Source: Proteles cristata cristata (lineage: Eukaryota > Chordata > Mammalia > Carnivora > Hyaenidae). From it: 64,000 nucleotides of DNA. Every line of letters begins with the position of its first letter. Within the stretch, counting starts at the first letter, position 1. The DNA is taken from the NCBI GenBank assembly GCA_017311185.1, contig JAESUZ010003883.1:682001-746000 (forward strand), written 5' to 3'. Under the pieces are notes generated by a model that was not told the DNA's origin, ran no database searches, and saw only the letters and a program-made list of their open reading frames with translations. A program made the position numbers and the translations under genes. Below are positions 47,610-60,259 of the stretch, piece by piece.

Positions 47610-50253
47610 AAGATGGAGTGGGGAAGCAAGCTTTTGTCACCATTTAAATGTTTCTTAAGTGGGGTTCTTGAATACTAATGTGTATAAATCGTAGTTTCTT
47701 ACTTGAACCTCCACCGTACAATATCTGCAGTTTGATAGCACAGTACAAAATCTAAAGTTTGATAGTAAGATTTGTATTCTTGAAAGAGCTTTTCTTTTAG
47801 GGGTAAGATGGTTAGAATTTTCTATATTTTGGCACTTTTTTGATTCTCTTCCTTAGTCCTGAAACTCAACACAGCTGTCAAAAGTTAGCAACTAAAAACA
47901 TGAACCCAATATACCATGCACCCACCATTCCCAAGGAAATTTGGCATTTAATACTAAAGTGTCCAGAGGCGGGAAACCTAGCAATTCATCTTACACAACA
48001 TAGTTCAGTTGTTTTTGCTTTCCAGCTTCTCAGTCAATTCTTTTTCTAAATAAAAGTTAATCTGTTTCTCCATGCTTAGACATTTCCTATGCAGGCATTT
48101 GCATTATATGATAGACAAGCAAATTCTGTGGTTAACAAAGACTTTTGATCAGAGTTGAAAAAGTATGGATTCATTTAATTAATTTAAAATCTCTTTATCT
48201 GAGAACATATGCGATTCTACCCTTCAAGTTAGGCTCCAAAAATAAAAAAAAAATGATTACAAGATCCTGCCCTAGAATAAGAGACTATTATTAGTAGTTG
48301 AAAAATAAAATAAAGAGGGGTATCTCTCTGATCTAGATTGTTTCCTATGAATACCATATATTTATTTTTACAGAACTTTCAGTGTGTTATACTTATCAGT
48401 TAATAAATGGGAATATCTTCCCTATTTGCATATAAAAACTTGACAGTGCTTCACCTGATGAAAATTTTAAAAAATGGTATACTTGCTAAATTTTCTACAA
48501 GTTTTACAGCTACAAATAAAGAAAACTCCAATTACTTTCAAAACTGCCTCCCTTTGTATTAGATTAGAAAACCACTAATAGCTTTTGAGCATGATTGTCT
48601 AATATTTTATTCAGGTCTTGCTTAGAAACACATTGAAATCATTACCTGACTTTTAAGAAAGAGGAGTTCTTTTTCCAATTAAAAATAAAGCCACTGGCAC
48701 ACCCAAGCTGTTATTTCTTTTGAGTGGAAATGCTCATTTGACTTTTAGATTAAGGTGTAAAGGGATATCAACCAGAGAAAAGCGATGTTTCTGGAGGTAA
48801 CATTTTTTTAAAGTTGGTTTGGGTAGTACTTAGCCACAAAATTAACCTTTTTGTTTTCCTAGTATGGTCAACAAAACAAACAAAAAATACATAGCACCTC
48901 GCATTCCACTTTATGTTTTCCAGGGCTTGTTAATTTTGTTTGGAATAATGGTTAAGGAAAATTCTGAAAATCATGATAAAATCTATCATGTTAAAATGAA
49001 AATTCAGAGGTTAACTTCTGGAAATTCTAAGCTAACTTAACACAATTCATGACAAATCAGTATGTCTCTATTCAAGTGAACTGTGAAATCATAAAACATA
49101 AACTGTTTATAGACACACTAAATCATAACCTGGTAACTGGTGTTGTGCAATTTGAGAACACTAGGGACAAATTTTAGCTTTGATATTTTAGCCCTAAAAA
49201 AAATAAAGAAAACCAGATGGCCTCATATACTGTGTGGCACTTAACTGGACACTAGTGGAATTCCAAGCCTATTTTCACATGTATAACTTGTTTGAGAAAA
49301 TAAACTTTCATTAATGATACATGACCTTGAATGTGTTGTTTGCTTTTTAACCCCCCCCATTCAACTGGATGTTTTTGTATAAAATGGAAAGAATCAAAGA
49401 AAAATGTAATACAAGTTATCTTGTCTATTGCTTTGCCAAAAGAAATAATTCACAATATGTAGTTTGGAGATAATTTTATAGTGTAGACTGACACAATCTT
49501 ATTCCTGACTTAAGAGAGGGGTATGTGTGTCTTTGAAGCTTGAGAGAGCTCTAAATAAGTGTAAGGCTGTTTGGGTGTGCAGGATTCAGCTTTGCTCCAG
49601 CGGACAGATGCTTTTGTAAGATCAATGACTATACTGTACAATTCTTGAGCTTGTTTTCTATTTTCATACAGTATTGTTCATGTCTGTGGCCTAAAGATAT
49701 ACTGCAGTTTTGCAATCTCACACTTGATGGAATAACACTGGAATAGTTCTATTAAGTTTTGTTAAAAATTTTTGGAATCTTAGAATAATGCAATATCTCA
49801 TTATGACACTATGGGCGCACAAGAAATTCCAAATCAGCCCATCGATCATCTAACACATCTTAATGGCCTTTTGAGCACACATCAGAATAAAATACATAAC
49901 CAAAGAAATTCCTTTAGTGAATTTTATTTTGAACTTCTGTTCATTTTAAGGCTCAAAATAAAATGGAAAATATTTGAAAAATAAATAAATGCATGGATCT
50001 TATAAGACCATAAATTGCTGGATAAAGCCAAGTTCTGAAAAAAAAAACCTTACACAAATATTTATGTTTAATATTATAGTAGTTATATACATTTTAAAAT
50101 ATGTAGTCATTTTTTTTCCCTGCAGTTTTCTTTCTTGATGTTTTTATATCATTCTATCCTTTGGTTTCTTCGTAGTGATTTTTATTACATTTTATAAATT
50201 ATTTTTGTTTACTTTCTATCTTCTTTGTTTATATACTGTTAATAATTTGAGAT
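47610..50253. other. Repeat-poor AT-rich single-copy DNA
   Basis: I recognise no mobile element for about 2.6 kb, the longest such stretch in the window. Several AATAAA motifs occur on plus, and there is a C8 run at 49351-49358. No coding frame above about 70 codons exists. It could be conserved noncoding DNA or a distal 3' UTR, but the sequence alone does not decide. Confidence 0.4.
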
Positions 50254-50730
50254 TGTCAAAAGTTCAGACGTAATAAAACCAAAATAAAACCAAACCAATG
50301 AATCACTGTAGTAGTAATTAGTAAAAGTTTATTGTGCATACATTGAAAAGATACTTTGTGAACTAGGAACATTCAAACCAAAATATGGAATGGGACTTAT
50401 GCATATACTGTTATAAAGCAGCTTATACAGTGAGAAAGCAGTGATTGTTTATTCATCCCAATGATTGGTTAAATTAGATATTGGTATACATGTAGAAATT
50501 AGTTACATTAGAATTTCTTAAATGATAGTTGGTCAGTGGATATTTCATATTAACCTTGGGGGAAGCAATTTAAGTTTGGCTTATGATTTTAGAGGCATAA
50601 TCAAGAAACGACCCAGGTCAAGGTAGACTTGCAAATTAATCTAGATTAAGCTTTGTTTATATGATTTTACTGGTTTAGTCCACTCAAGGAGTTTTCAGAG
50701 TTTTCATTTGTTTTTTATTTTAGCAATCCA
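50254..50730 (-). mobile_element. 3' LTR of a minus-strand endogenous retrovirus
   Basis: This 477-bp block is a diverged direct repeat of 57040-57523. On minus it begins TGGATTGC, carries AATAAA (plus TTTATT at 50328-50333), and ends in ...TTTTGACA at 50254. Just upstream on minus is a purine-rich tract (plus CCACCCCCACCCCA at 50728-50741), as expected for the polypurine tract before a 3' LTR. Confidence 0.75.
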
Positions 50731-52599
50731 CCCCCACCCCATTCTGGTTTTTCTCTCAGCAGACTGAGAGTATGACCAACCAGTATAGCCTTCTTCTCAT
50801 TTATAACCACTCGTGTAATTAATCAGGCTGAAGAATGACATATTTGCTCTTTCCATTAGTTGAGTCTTTAGGCTAGAGAGCCATGTAGTCACCATCTTCA
50901 TCATTTATGTGGTTATTACTGATTTTATCCAGTTGTCGGATCCTGATGGATACCATTTAGCATGTGAGTGGCTATCAAAGGCATTTAAAACCCTCAAGAG
51001 TATACAATGCAGTAGAAAGGTTAATATAGTAACTATACCAAGAACAATAACCAAGGATTGACAATCCCATGGAACAGAGATTACCAGGAACCAAGATTAT
51101 CCAATTAAATAACTCAAATGGGTTATAACTTTTTGAAGTTATTTACATATGCACATCATGATGTACTAGCAATCACATATTCTCATGATTATGAGACATG
51201 GTTGTATATGAGGAGGTTTTATTTTGAGAGGTAATGTTGCAAGTGAGCTCCATATGATGTGAACAACAGGTAATTTAATTAGAGGTGTTTCTATGGAAAT
51301 GAAAGAAAAACAAATGTTAATAGTTCAAGCAAATTATAAATTCAGTTTCTAAGCCTGGGGAAAAAGCCAGCTGAGAAGGCTTTTAGGCATTGGGTTCACA
51401 GGATCTTACCATGGACTAAGGGCAGGCGGTGGCAGTCTGACAGACATTCCTGATTTGCAGTTTGAATGTCTCTGGTGAACTTTCTGAGCAGCCACATAGC
51501 GACAAGCAAGAAGATTGTTCATACATGAGCTATTGTGGTGATTTCTCTTTGGTTTATCTCAGGTTCTCCAGCTTTAACTTTTATGGCTTTGGGAAAAGGG
51601 CAATTTTAGTTTTATAGTGATTCTAAGTCAAAAGAGTGGGAGAAAATTGGAAACGTTAGTTTGGAGAATTCTAGCCAAGTATTAGAAGAAAATAGAAGAA
51701 TTCAGGATTTGATCTAGTTTAGAGGTAATAACAAAACCTCAGAGACAGTTAACATAGTAAGAATCTGATATCCACTAAGATGTATTACTTATAGTTTTTT
51801 TCTCCGTAATCATTCCCATTTCTATAAAAAGAATATAGAAATACTAATTTGCTTACCAATGAAGTCTATTTTCAGTAAACTTGGTCTGATTATTTACATT
51901 AGTGCAGCAAGCATAGTGATTGATCTCATAGGCTTTTTAAAATCTACTTTGCTGCAACTTTTCTTAAGGAATCTCAAATAGGACTTTCATAAGTCTCTCA
52001 AGGTTAGGATGTCAAGCCAAGGACTTGTTGAATTGTGTCCTGTTACAGGGAGATCAGATTCATATTGAACTTATGCAAATACATATATTGTCATAAAATA
52101 TAAGAATATTTAGTAAGAGTTTCTGAATTCTGGAGGGATCAGGTAAGGAGAAAAAATATTTCAACTTGGATGCAAAGATACACCTTACCAAATTGCTTTA
52201 TGTTATAGATAGCTTAAAAAAGAAGAGAAAAGGAGGCCCTTTAAGTGTGAAGAATAAAGCATTAAAAGAACCAGCAATGTTTTAAATGAAGTCATAAAGA
52301 TTATAATTATCTTCATCAGTCCATTCAGTGTTATGTAATTACTTCTTGTTTTGCTTCATTTTGGGTTAGCTTTATTAATCAGATTTCTGTTAGAGTTTTA
52401 GAAATTCTTACCAATTTAGTGTCATGATCTTAAAGATATCAGAAACCTGCATTTTAGAGAATTTGTCAAAGTCTTCTCCATGAATCTCTGAAAATGAAGC
52501 ACTTTTTGCAGTAATACTTTTGTAAAAGTACCAAAATAAAATAATGACTGTTTGTAAATGACCAAAGACTTAAAAATAAACCATGGTTAGAGGTATCAT

Positions 52600-52650
52600 A
52601 GTTCTGTCTCCCTCTCTCTCTCTCTTCTCTCACCACACACACAAACACGC
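52600..52650. repeat. CT-rich and CA-rich short run
   Basis: A C/T run (CTCCCTCTCTCTCTCTC) is followed by a CACACACACA stretch inside the ERV interior. Confidence 0.85.
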
Positions 52651-52947
52651 AATTGACAAGTAAATTTGATTATTTGTATTAGGAATATTGTAAAATTATG
52701 ACTGACAACATGATACCAGAATATATCAGATTTTTAGGAATTTTGTATAACTTCTGAATTATTTTGCTGATATATGTCATATAAATATGATCTAAAAAGT
52801 TAAACTTTACTTTTTATTTGACAATATTTTTCATGCAATTAACATATTAAGAAAGCCTAAGTAAATTAGCATTTATGTTTTACTTTATTCAGAATTTAAT
52901 TTGGGTAAATTTGTTTAAAATGTCAAATGATTTAAAACATTTGATGA

Positions 52948-53158
52948 GGGGCACCTGGGTAGCTCATATGGTTCAGGGTCTGCCTTGGGCTCAGGTCATG
53001 ATCTCGTGGTCTGTGAGTTTGAGTCCTACTTTGGGCTCTGTGGTGCCGGCTCGGAGCCTGGAGCCTCCTTCAGATTCTGTGTCTCCCTCTCTCTCGCTGC
53101 CTCACCCCTGTTCACACTGTCTCTCTCTCCCTCAAAAATAAACATTAAAAAATAAAAT
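52948..53158 (+). mobile_element. SINEC inserted in the ERV
   Basis: The head GGGGCACCTGGGTAGCTCAT and tail CTCAAAAATAAACATTAAAA are present. The perfect target-site repeat AAAACATTTGAT occurs at 52934-52945 and 53159-53170. Confidence 0.96.
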
Positions 53159-54606
53159 AAAACATTTGATCTAATTTGATCATAGGCCTGTATCAAACAA
53201 TACTTACTTATCCATTCAACCAAAGACAATTAAAAGATTTCAAAGACAAATATGGAAAGTATATATTTGACAAAAAGAAAAACAAAACCTTAACCTGTTT
53301 AGTAGAGAAGACTTAGTTATTTTTCTAAGTAATCAGACTTAATAAAGACAACATGAAACACAGGAAATTATCTTAAGACACAGAATCTTGGTTTTCTAGG
53401 TGATTACATTAAAGGTAAAGATAAAATATTTGTTTTCAGTCTCTTAACAGTGGACCAGTAATCTAAAAAAACCTATTCTTTTAACACAGAGAAAATCAAA
53501 TTTTAATTTTATACCAGTGTACTTTTGATATTAAAATTCTTTTTTTTTTTTTTAACATAAATCAATTCCAATCTTAGGTTGACTACACATAAAATTCCTT
53601 TCTCAACATTCCTTTCCAACAAATTTTGTACAGCTTTTATATCCATGTAGGTTTTGTCCCATCATTTTCCTTTCTTATTTGGAGCAATCATTTTACTTTA
53701 GGACAAATTGCTTTCTTTTTTCCTCTACCAGAAGCAAATCAAATAAAAAAAAAAAACTCCAAACTTAAAAACACATGTCTTTTATATCTTTCCTTATCCA
53801 AACACATTCTATTTTTCCTACCTGTTTTTTCATATACGGTCATTTTCTTTCACCATTATTATTTGTAGTAATGTTGATTTTTACATATTACAAATTTTAA
53901 CTACTGTTAATCTTTGACAACTAGGAAGTTTACAATTGTCAACTATCTGTACATTATCATCCTGCAGTAAATTAAAAATTTATAAATATATTTTATAATT
54001 TCTAGACATATATTCTTTTAGAAAAATTTTCAGTATAGTACAAAACATGTTTATTAATAGACCCAAATACTATTTGTCTCTCTACAATAAAAAAAAAACA
54101 AAAATAAACAGAAACTTATATTTAGCATTTAATGTTTATCTGACTTAGAAATGATGTAGATATTCAGTGAATATAAATTATTTAAAGTTAATATACACTT
54201 ATTTATTTCAATTACCTGCTTTTAACATTTTTACTTGGATTAGACCTCAAATAGCTAGCCATCATCTTAAGTTATTTTTCTTTTTGACTAATTTTGAAGA
54301 CAGATCTGTTTTTGTTAAACAAACTTAGATTAGTTTTTACTTATCCAGATTATCTCAGATCATGTGAATGTGAAAATAATTTGCATCAGTTCTTATATTT
54401 CTGAGAGTATACTTGATTTATGTAAATGCTTAATTGTCTCAACGCCAAATATACAGAATTCTTTACAAACTAATTTGACAGTGTCATCCATAGGTAGAGA
54501 AAATACCATACCTATAATATACATAAATAGACATACATAAACATACAGACAGACCTAGAAAGACATTTTACAGCTTAAAAAAATTTTTTTGTTTAGCCAT
54601 CACTGC

Positions 54607-54777
54607 AACTACACTGTGTATAAACCTTCTTTCAACTAACATCTTTTTTTCATTAAAAGTATTTATAAACTTAATGTGTAGAAACATGTAGGAATAGCTC
54701 TATAGTTAATTTATTGAAACTACCCTGTGTATAAACCTTCTTTCAAGTAATACTTTTCATTAAGATGTAAGTATTTG
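54607..54777. repeat. Tandem duplication, about 111-bp period
   Basis: The block beginning AACTACACTGTGTATAAACC (54607) recurs at 54718 as AACTACCCTGTGTATAAACC. Both copies contain CTTCTTTCAA and TTTCATTAA and end at AGTATTT. It lies within the ERV interior. Confidence 0.85.
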
Positions 54778-55010
54778 GGGGTGCCTGGGTGGCTTAGTTG
54801 GTTAAGTGTCCGACTTTCGCTTAGGTCATGATCTCGTGGTTCGTGGGTTCGAGCCCCGTGTCGAGCTCTGTGCTGACTGCCAGCTCAGAGCCTGAAGCCT
54901 ATTTCAGAGTCTGTATCTCCCTCTCTCTGTAACCCTCCCCTCCTCATGCTGTTTCTCTCTCTCTCCCCTAGAAATAAATAAAAATATTTAAAAAAAAAAA
55001 AAGAAAAAAT
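54778..55010 (+). mobile_element. Full-length SINEC inserted in the ERV
   Basis: The A and B boxes are intact (GGCTTAGTTGG; GGTTCGAGCCCC), and the tail CCCTAGAAATAAATAAA marks the CTAG-tail subgroup. The target-site repeat AAGATRTAAGTATTTG occurs at 54762-54777 and 55011-55026 with one mismatch. Confidence 0.97.
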
Positions 55011-55028
55011 AAGATATAAGTATTTGAT

Positions 55029-56348
55029 CAATTAATCTTTGACAAAGCAGAAAAGAATATCCAGTGAGTAAAGGGCAGTCTCTTTAACAAATGATGTTGG
55101 GGAAATATTCAAAAGAGTGAAAGCTGGAACACTTTCTTACCCCATACACAAACATAAATTCAAAATGGATTAAAGACCTAAATGTGAGACCTGAAATCGT
55201 AAAAGTCCTAGAGGAGAACACAGGCTTGACCTCTTTGACATCGGCCATGGCAGCTTCTAGATATGTCTTCTGAGACAAGGGCAACACAAAAGCAAAAATA
55301 AACTATTGGGACTTCATCAAAATAAAGAGTTTCTGCACAGTGAAACATTCAACAAAGCTAAACGACAAACTATGGAATGAGAGTAGATATTTGCATATGA
55401 CATATCTGATAAAGGGCTAGTATACAGAATGTATAAAGAACTTATAAAATGTGAACACTCCAAAAATGAATAATCCAATTAAATGGGCAGAAGACATGAA
55501 TAGACTTTTTCCCAAAGAAGACATACAGATGACCAGCAGGTAAATGAAAAGATCCTCATCATCACTGATCATCAGGGCAATGAAAATCAGAACAACAATG
55601 AGATATCATGTCACACCAGCCAGAATGGCTAAATCAACAATACAAGAAACAACAGGTATTGTTGAGGATGTGGGATAAGAGAAACCCTTTTACCCTATTG
55701 GTGGGAATGCAAACTGGTGCAACCACACTGGAAAACAGTATGGAATTTCTTTAAAAAGTTAAAAATAGAATGACCCTAAGATCATTAATTGAACTACTAG
55801 GTATATTCCCAAAGAATACAAAAATACTAATTCAAAGGGATACATGCACCCTGATGATGTTTATAGTAGCATTATAAATAATAGCCAAATTATGGAAACA
55901 GCTGAAGTGTCCATCAACTGATCAATAAAGAAGATGTGGTATATATATACAATGGGATATTATCCAACCATAAAAAGAATGAAATCTTGCTATTTGCAAT
56001 GATTAAGTTGGAGCTACAGAGTATTATTATAAGTGAAACAGGTCAGTTAAAGAAAGACAAATACCATATGACTTCAGTCAAGTAGGATTTAAACAAAACG
56101 AACCACAGGAAAAGAGAGAGACAAATCATGAAATAGGCTGTTATTTATAGGGAACGAACAAACCATTGATTACAAGTGTGTGTGTGTGTGTGGGGGGGGG
56201 TTAAATAGGTAATGGGGATTAAGGAGTACACTTGTGATGATTGCTGGGTGTTGTACGAAAGTGTGAAATTAACTAGATTGTATACCTGAAACTAATATTA
56301 CATTGTCTGTTAACTAACTGGAATTTAAATAGAAACTGAAAAAAAAGC
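55029..56348 (+). mobile_element. Old 5'-truncated LINE-1 inside the ERV
   Basis: It starts at the ORF2 position 'taatctttgacaaagcagaa', runs through the C-terminal part ('gaaaacagtatggaatttct', 'ggatattatccaaccataaa') and the 3' UTR ('gctgggtgttgtacgaaagt'), and ends in A-rich sequence near 56338-56347. It has many stops and indels. A GT(10)G(9) run lies at 56178-56202. The short frame at 55084-55287 (minus) is a shadow. Confidence 0.88.
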
Positions 56349-57039
56349 CATGTCTCACATATAAAATTCAAAATAATAGTTTTATCTACACTGTGATTCC
56401 AGCAGATGAACTGAGTTAAGTTTACCTGCTCAGATGGCCAAATAGTTTTCCTGGATACTTTTTCATTTGAGTGCTGAAAGGATCCTCTTAGAGATGTTTT
56501 GAGTCATTTCATGTTTTAGAAGCTTCTGCATTCTACTCAAAGAATGAATTTCATTGTCTTTAAGAGGATTGGAATCCTCTTTTCTAAGGGTGCCTCTTCA
56601 GGTGCAGTTACCTAAGATAAATGTTCCCCAAAGTGGCTGCTACAATTCCAAAAGTTCACCCATGTTCTAAAAAGGCACAAGATCATGGTCCGTAGACCAA
56701 GTCCACAGGCTATCTTTGTCTTTAGATTCCCTAAGATGTCTTAACTAGAAAGGGCTTTTTTTCCCAACAATTGTTCCAAAACACAGGGAATTACATGTCT
56801 TGTCCATTTTTAAACTTCATAGGGTGACTTGCAAAGAAATCTTACCAAAAAAAATATAGGTATGCACAATAAAGGTGGAGAGTTCAAAATGCAAAGACAG
56901 TGGCTCAGGTCCAGGAGAGATTATTTACTCTCAAACTCCAAGGAGAAAGCAGTGAACTCACTGGGTTTTGTGGGTACCAGCAACTCACCAACTTTAGACA
57001 GACACATTTGAGGTCTTTCCCACTTCTGATGCTTTAAAA

Positions 57040-57523
57040 TGTCAAGAGCTCAGACATAACATAAGTAAAACCAATGAATCATCAAAGTAGTCTTTAGTAA
57101 AAGTTTATTGTGCACATATCAAAAAGATTGTTTGTAAACTAGGAGCACTCAAACCAAAACACAGAAGGAGGCTCCAGGAGTATATTGTTATAAAGCAACT
57201 TATATAGGGAGGAAGCAGTGACCGTTCATTTTTCACAGTGATTTGTTTTTAATATTGGAATTTTCTCAGATGAGAAAATGGTAACATTTTGGTAGACAAT
57301 TGGTTAGTGGTTACCTCATATTAACCTTGGGATGATTAAGTTTAAAGTAAAAACAGTTGAAGTTTTGCTTATGATTTCCAGAAGCCCAAGCAAGAAATGA
57401 CTGAGGTCAATTTAGTCTTGCAAAATAAGCTAAATTAAGCTTTGTATGACTAAACTGGTTTTATCTGCTCAGGGAATTTTCAAGGCTGATCTTCATTTGT
57501 TTTTGCTTTTAACGAGTGCAACA
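57040..57523 (-). mobile_element. 5' LTR of the minus-strand endogenous retrovirus
   Basis: On minus it begins TGTTGCACTCG at 57523 and ends GAGCTCTTGACA at 57040, the canonical TG...CA. It has a TATA box (minus CCTATATAAG, about 57199-57208) and, about 95 bp further on, AATAAA (plus TTTATT at 57104-57109), giving a U3-R-U5 order. It pairs with 50254-50730. A 5-bp host duplication was not found, so the outer edge is approximate. Confidence 0.78.
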
Positions 57524-59780
57524 AGTCTGCTTTACTGATAACATTTAATATGTTAGTTGTGTTATTTACAATATAATGTTAATGTTGACTTTCTTTAAAT
57601 CAATTAAAATGTGTTAGTGATTTATAAAAGTACAAGAAAAATATGAAATTATTCAATATGTTATCTTCCCTAAGTCTCAAGTGATTTCATTGTAGACCAG
57701 TGCATTTTACAGATGTGCCTTAATGAAAGAATCAACATCATGAAATTCTTCTTTCTAATGAGCTGCCCCAATAATATTAAGATGGGGAAGGGAGAGTTGA
57801 GCTGTTTCATGAGCTAATGAGTTCTGTCTCGAGAAAGCTTGAAAAATGAGCTGGATGGCTTCCTAGGAGCAATAAGGTAGAAAAGAATGTGGGTGAGGTA
57901 GCAGAGAAGGTATGTCTAATCTCTTTCTCTCTGGATTTCCATGATATTTTCAAATTCCGCAGCTCATTTGGAGTAATTGTTATCTCCTATTGATGGTCTA
58001 TTCAGAGAAGCTAGTATCTGAGAATGAATGGAAATAAGATGCTTTGCTTTGCCACAGGTTAGTGTGGGGTTCCTTCAAGGGACATTATTTTAAATTTTAA
58101 TATCTTCTTCTATAAATAACAAGATTTGTATTGAAGATAAAGAAAATTCATCATGGCAGATAACAAGAGGTCTGTAGGTAGCTTTTCCTGATTGGTTTAG
58201 CAGCTCAGTATAAAGGACTCCTTTGTCTTCTTTGGCATTCTTAGTTCATCAGTGGTCTGCCTTTTTGGTTAGAAGACAGTGACAGCAGTTCCAAGCCTCA
58301 GTCCTCAGGCTAAATGGAAGAAAGGTTGAAGGTTGGGGGTGCAAGAGAGTGTTGAAGGTTTTATCTTGGCAGATAGCTTTTATGGTGGAGAAAAATATTT
58401 CTAGGCTTCCTGCAGTACACTTCCTTTGGGGTCTGTTGTAGCTTCCAGGAAAAAATAGAAAATTGGGTATGTTAAGATTCTAGCATCGTCAGAGCTTGAG
58501 GGCTTTAACATTAAAGAAGAAAGTACTAGAAATAGCTATTGGATAGAAGACAAAAGTGTCTTCAACAAGTTTCAAGAACACTGTGGCTCACCAAATAGAT
58601 TCTCAACATGATTTCTTATTAGAATGGAATTGCTTCCATCAGTGGAGTTGAAAATATTCCTCTAATTGTTGCCAAAGGATAGATACATGACCGAGAACAT
58701 GGAGGTTAGAGAGGCAGCAGTCAGACAGAGTAAACAGACCAGAAGTAATCTTGGAGTTCTAATTGGTGATTTGATCCTTTGTTCATATCATTCCTTGCTA
58801 AATGATGTCCCTGTCAGAGTCATGCTTCAATCTCTTCCAGTAATTTCCCCATTCAATTGTCTAGTCATGTGGAGACTGGTCATTCTCTTGGACACATGGA
58901 GGCTCTCTCCCCATCGTACCATTCACTCCTCACATTGCTCTTTAGATCTTCACCCCTCATATTTCATTCTCCTTCCTCTCCCTCTTGGCTTGTCAAATAA
59001 CCAGTGTCCAAACAACATGAGCCAGAGGGAAAGAGAGAAGGGTGCAAGATCAAGAAATGGCTGGAGATTGGTTAATACTGGGTTTTCAGAGCCAGAAACA
59101 TGGGGTTCTTTCTTCTTTCACTGAAGAGCATGAAACATCTATAGATCCTGTGGGTGAATCAAGAGGAAGCTAGTGCCAGTAGGTGAGGTGGCTACTGATA
59201 GACGTCAAGTTATTAAGACAAAAAAAGAAGGTAAAAAGAAGATAAGAGGGTAGAGTACAAACTGCATTTGCTGATGGCCAGAGTGCTGGGCTCATTTTGC
59301 CAGGAGACATTAGGCTTGGAATGCTCCCAGAAGAAAGGAAGCTGCCAGGCATGGTAGGGAGGGGGTGTGGTGTAATGAGATAAATCAGTGAGAGTGTGAC
59401 ATCTAGGGCTTCATTGCCATTCCCTATGATATGTGTTCCTCCAACTATTAAATGTGTTTTGGGTGGATTTTAGATAATCCCCCATTTGATCATCCACAAC
59501 TCACAAGGAAGGTACTATCCACTAGGAAATAACTTGCCAAAATGCAAATGTCTTTAAAAATTTCACTAGAGAGCCTACTATAGCACCTGTATTTGACAAT
59601 AGCCCCAGAAGACTCCGCATTCACTCTCTGAGTATGGTCCATTCTTATTAGAAAGATGTGGGCACCCATTTCTTGTAGAGAGTCATGATATAGGTTCTCC
59701 TCAGTTTAGCTGCATAGCCTTCTCTCCACTGTATTGTAAATATTTTTAAAAATATTTTTGTATATTATAATGTTTTGCTA
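57524..59780. other. Single-copy or unclassified DNA
   Basis: No gene is supported. The 152-codon frame at 58666-59124 is the second longest in the window, but its product has no domain, mixed composition and no start or splice context. Parts around 58180-58460 look repeat-like but I cannot assign them. Confidence 0.35.
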
Positions 59781-59781
59781 C

Positions 59782-60255
59782 TGTAAAAATACCTTTTTGA
59801 CTGAAGAGAGCCTGCTTCTCCCAGGACTAGCTCATTCTTAGAGATAGCCAAGGACCCAGCCAGGTGTATGTCTTTGTATGCAAAGTAACCAATAGGGAGC
59901 CACTTCCTCTCTCTGGCTTGGGCACCCCAAGAGGCACTGTCTCTCTGCTTTACTCCTTCCAGGCTCAGGTGTCAGGCAGCTAGGGACCACCTCTATCACC
60001 CAAAGTCCACTAAAGAGATTACTCAGACTAGCCAATCCTAAACTGTTTAGCCTTTCTGAAAGAAGCTCTAATAAAGGCTCTGGTCTAAACCCTCCCCTTA
60101 CTCCTATTTTCTGTCTCCTGACCACTCTGGTGCTTTCCCATGTGGCCCTCCATGGCATGTAGTACCTTCTATCTCTAGGATCTATGAGTGGAATGTACTT
60201 TGTTTTCTCCAGAACCTTCCCTCTCTCTCCTCTTGTAGCTGTACCGACCTGATCA
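59782..60255 (+). mobile_element. Probable solo LTR (ERV1-like)
   Basis: It opens TGTAAAAATACCTTTTTGAC and contains CCAATAGGGAGCC (a CCAAT-type promoter motif) and AATAAAGG at 60070-60077. It then has a C/T-rich U5-like part with 'tctcctgaccactctggtgc'. The layout (U3 with CCAAT, polyadenylation signal, pyrimidine-rich U5) fits a gammaretrovirus-like LTR, and similar sequences are common in carnivorans as I recall. Ends are approximate, no second LTR is in view, and no TATA box is clear. The 106-codon minus frame inside is chance. Confidence 0.55.
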
Positions 60256-60259
60256 TTTT

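Larger units (their letters stand above)
50731..57039 (-). mobile_element. Decayed internal region of an endogenous retrovirus, class III-like
   Basis: About 4.5 kb of old internal sequence remains once two SINEs (52948-53158, 54778-55010) and an L1 (55029-56348) are removed. No gag, pol or env frame is readable, and stops and AT drift have erased them. Next to the 5' LTR on minus, plus 57015-57039 contains the reverse of CATCAGAAGTGGGA, which resembles the primer-binding-site neighbourhood of ERV-L/class III elements. Class assignment is from that resemblance only. The element is not capable of expression as a virus. Confidence 0.6.

Noticed and set aside
50254..57523. Possible intact retroviral genes between the LTRs
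   Set aside because: No long frame with gag, pol or env motifs remains, and the interior is interrupted by two SINEs and an L1.
58666..59124. 152-codon plus-strand open frame
   Set aside because: The product has no domain, no family resemblance and mixed low-information composition. A frame this long is expected by chance in 64 kb on six frames.
59838..60158. 106-codon minus-strand frame
   Set aside because: It lies antisense to a probable LTR with no domain.
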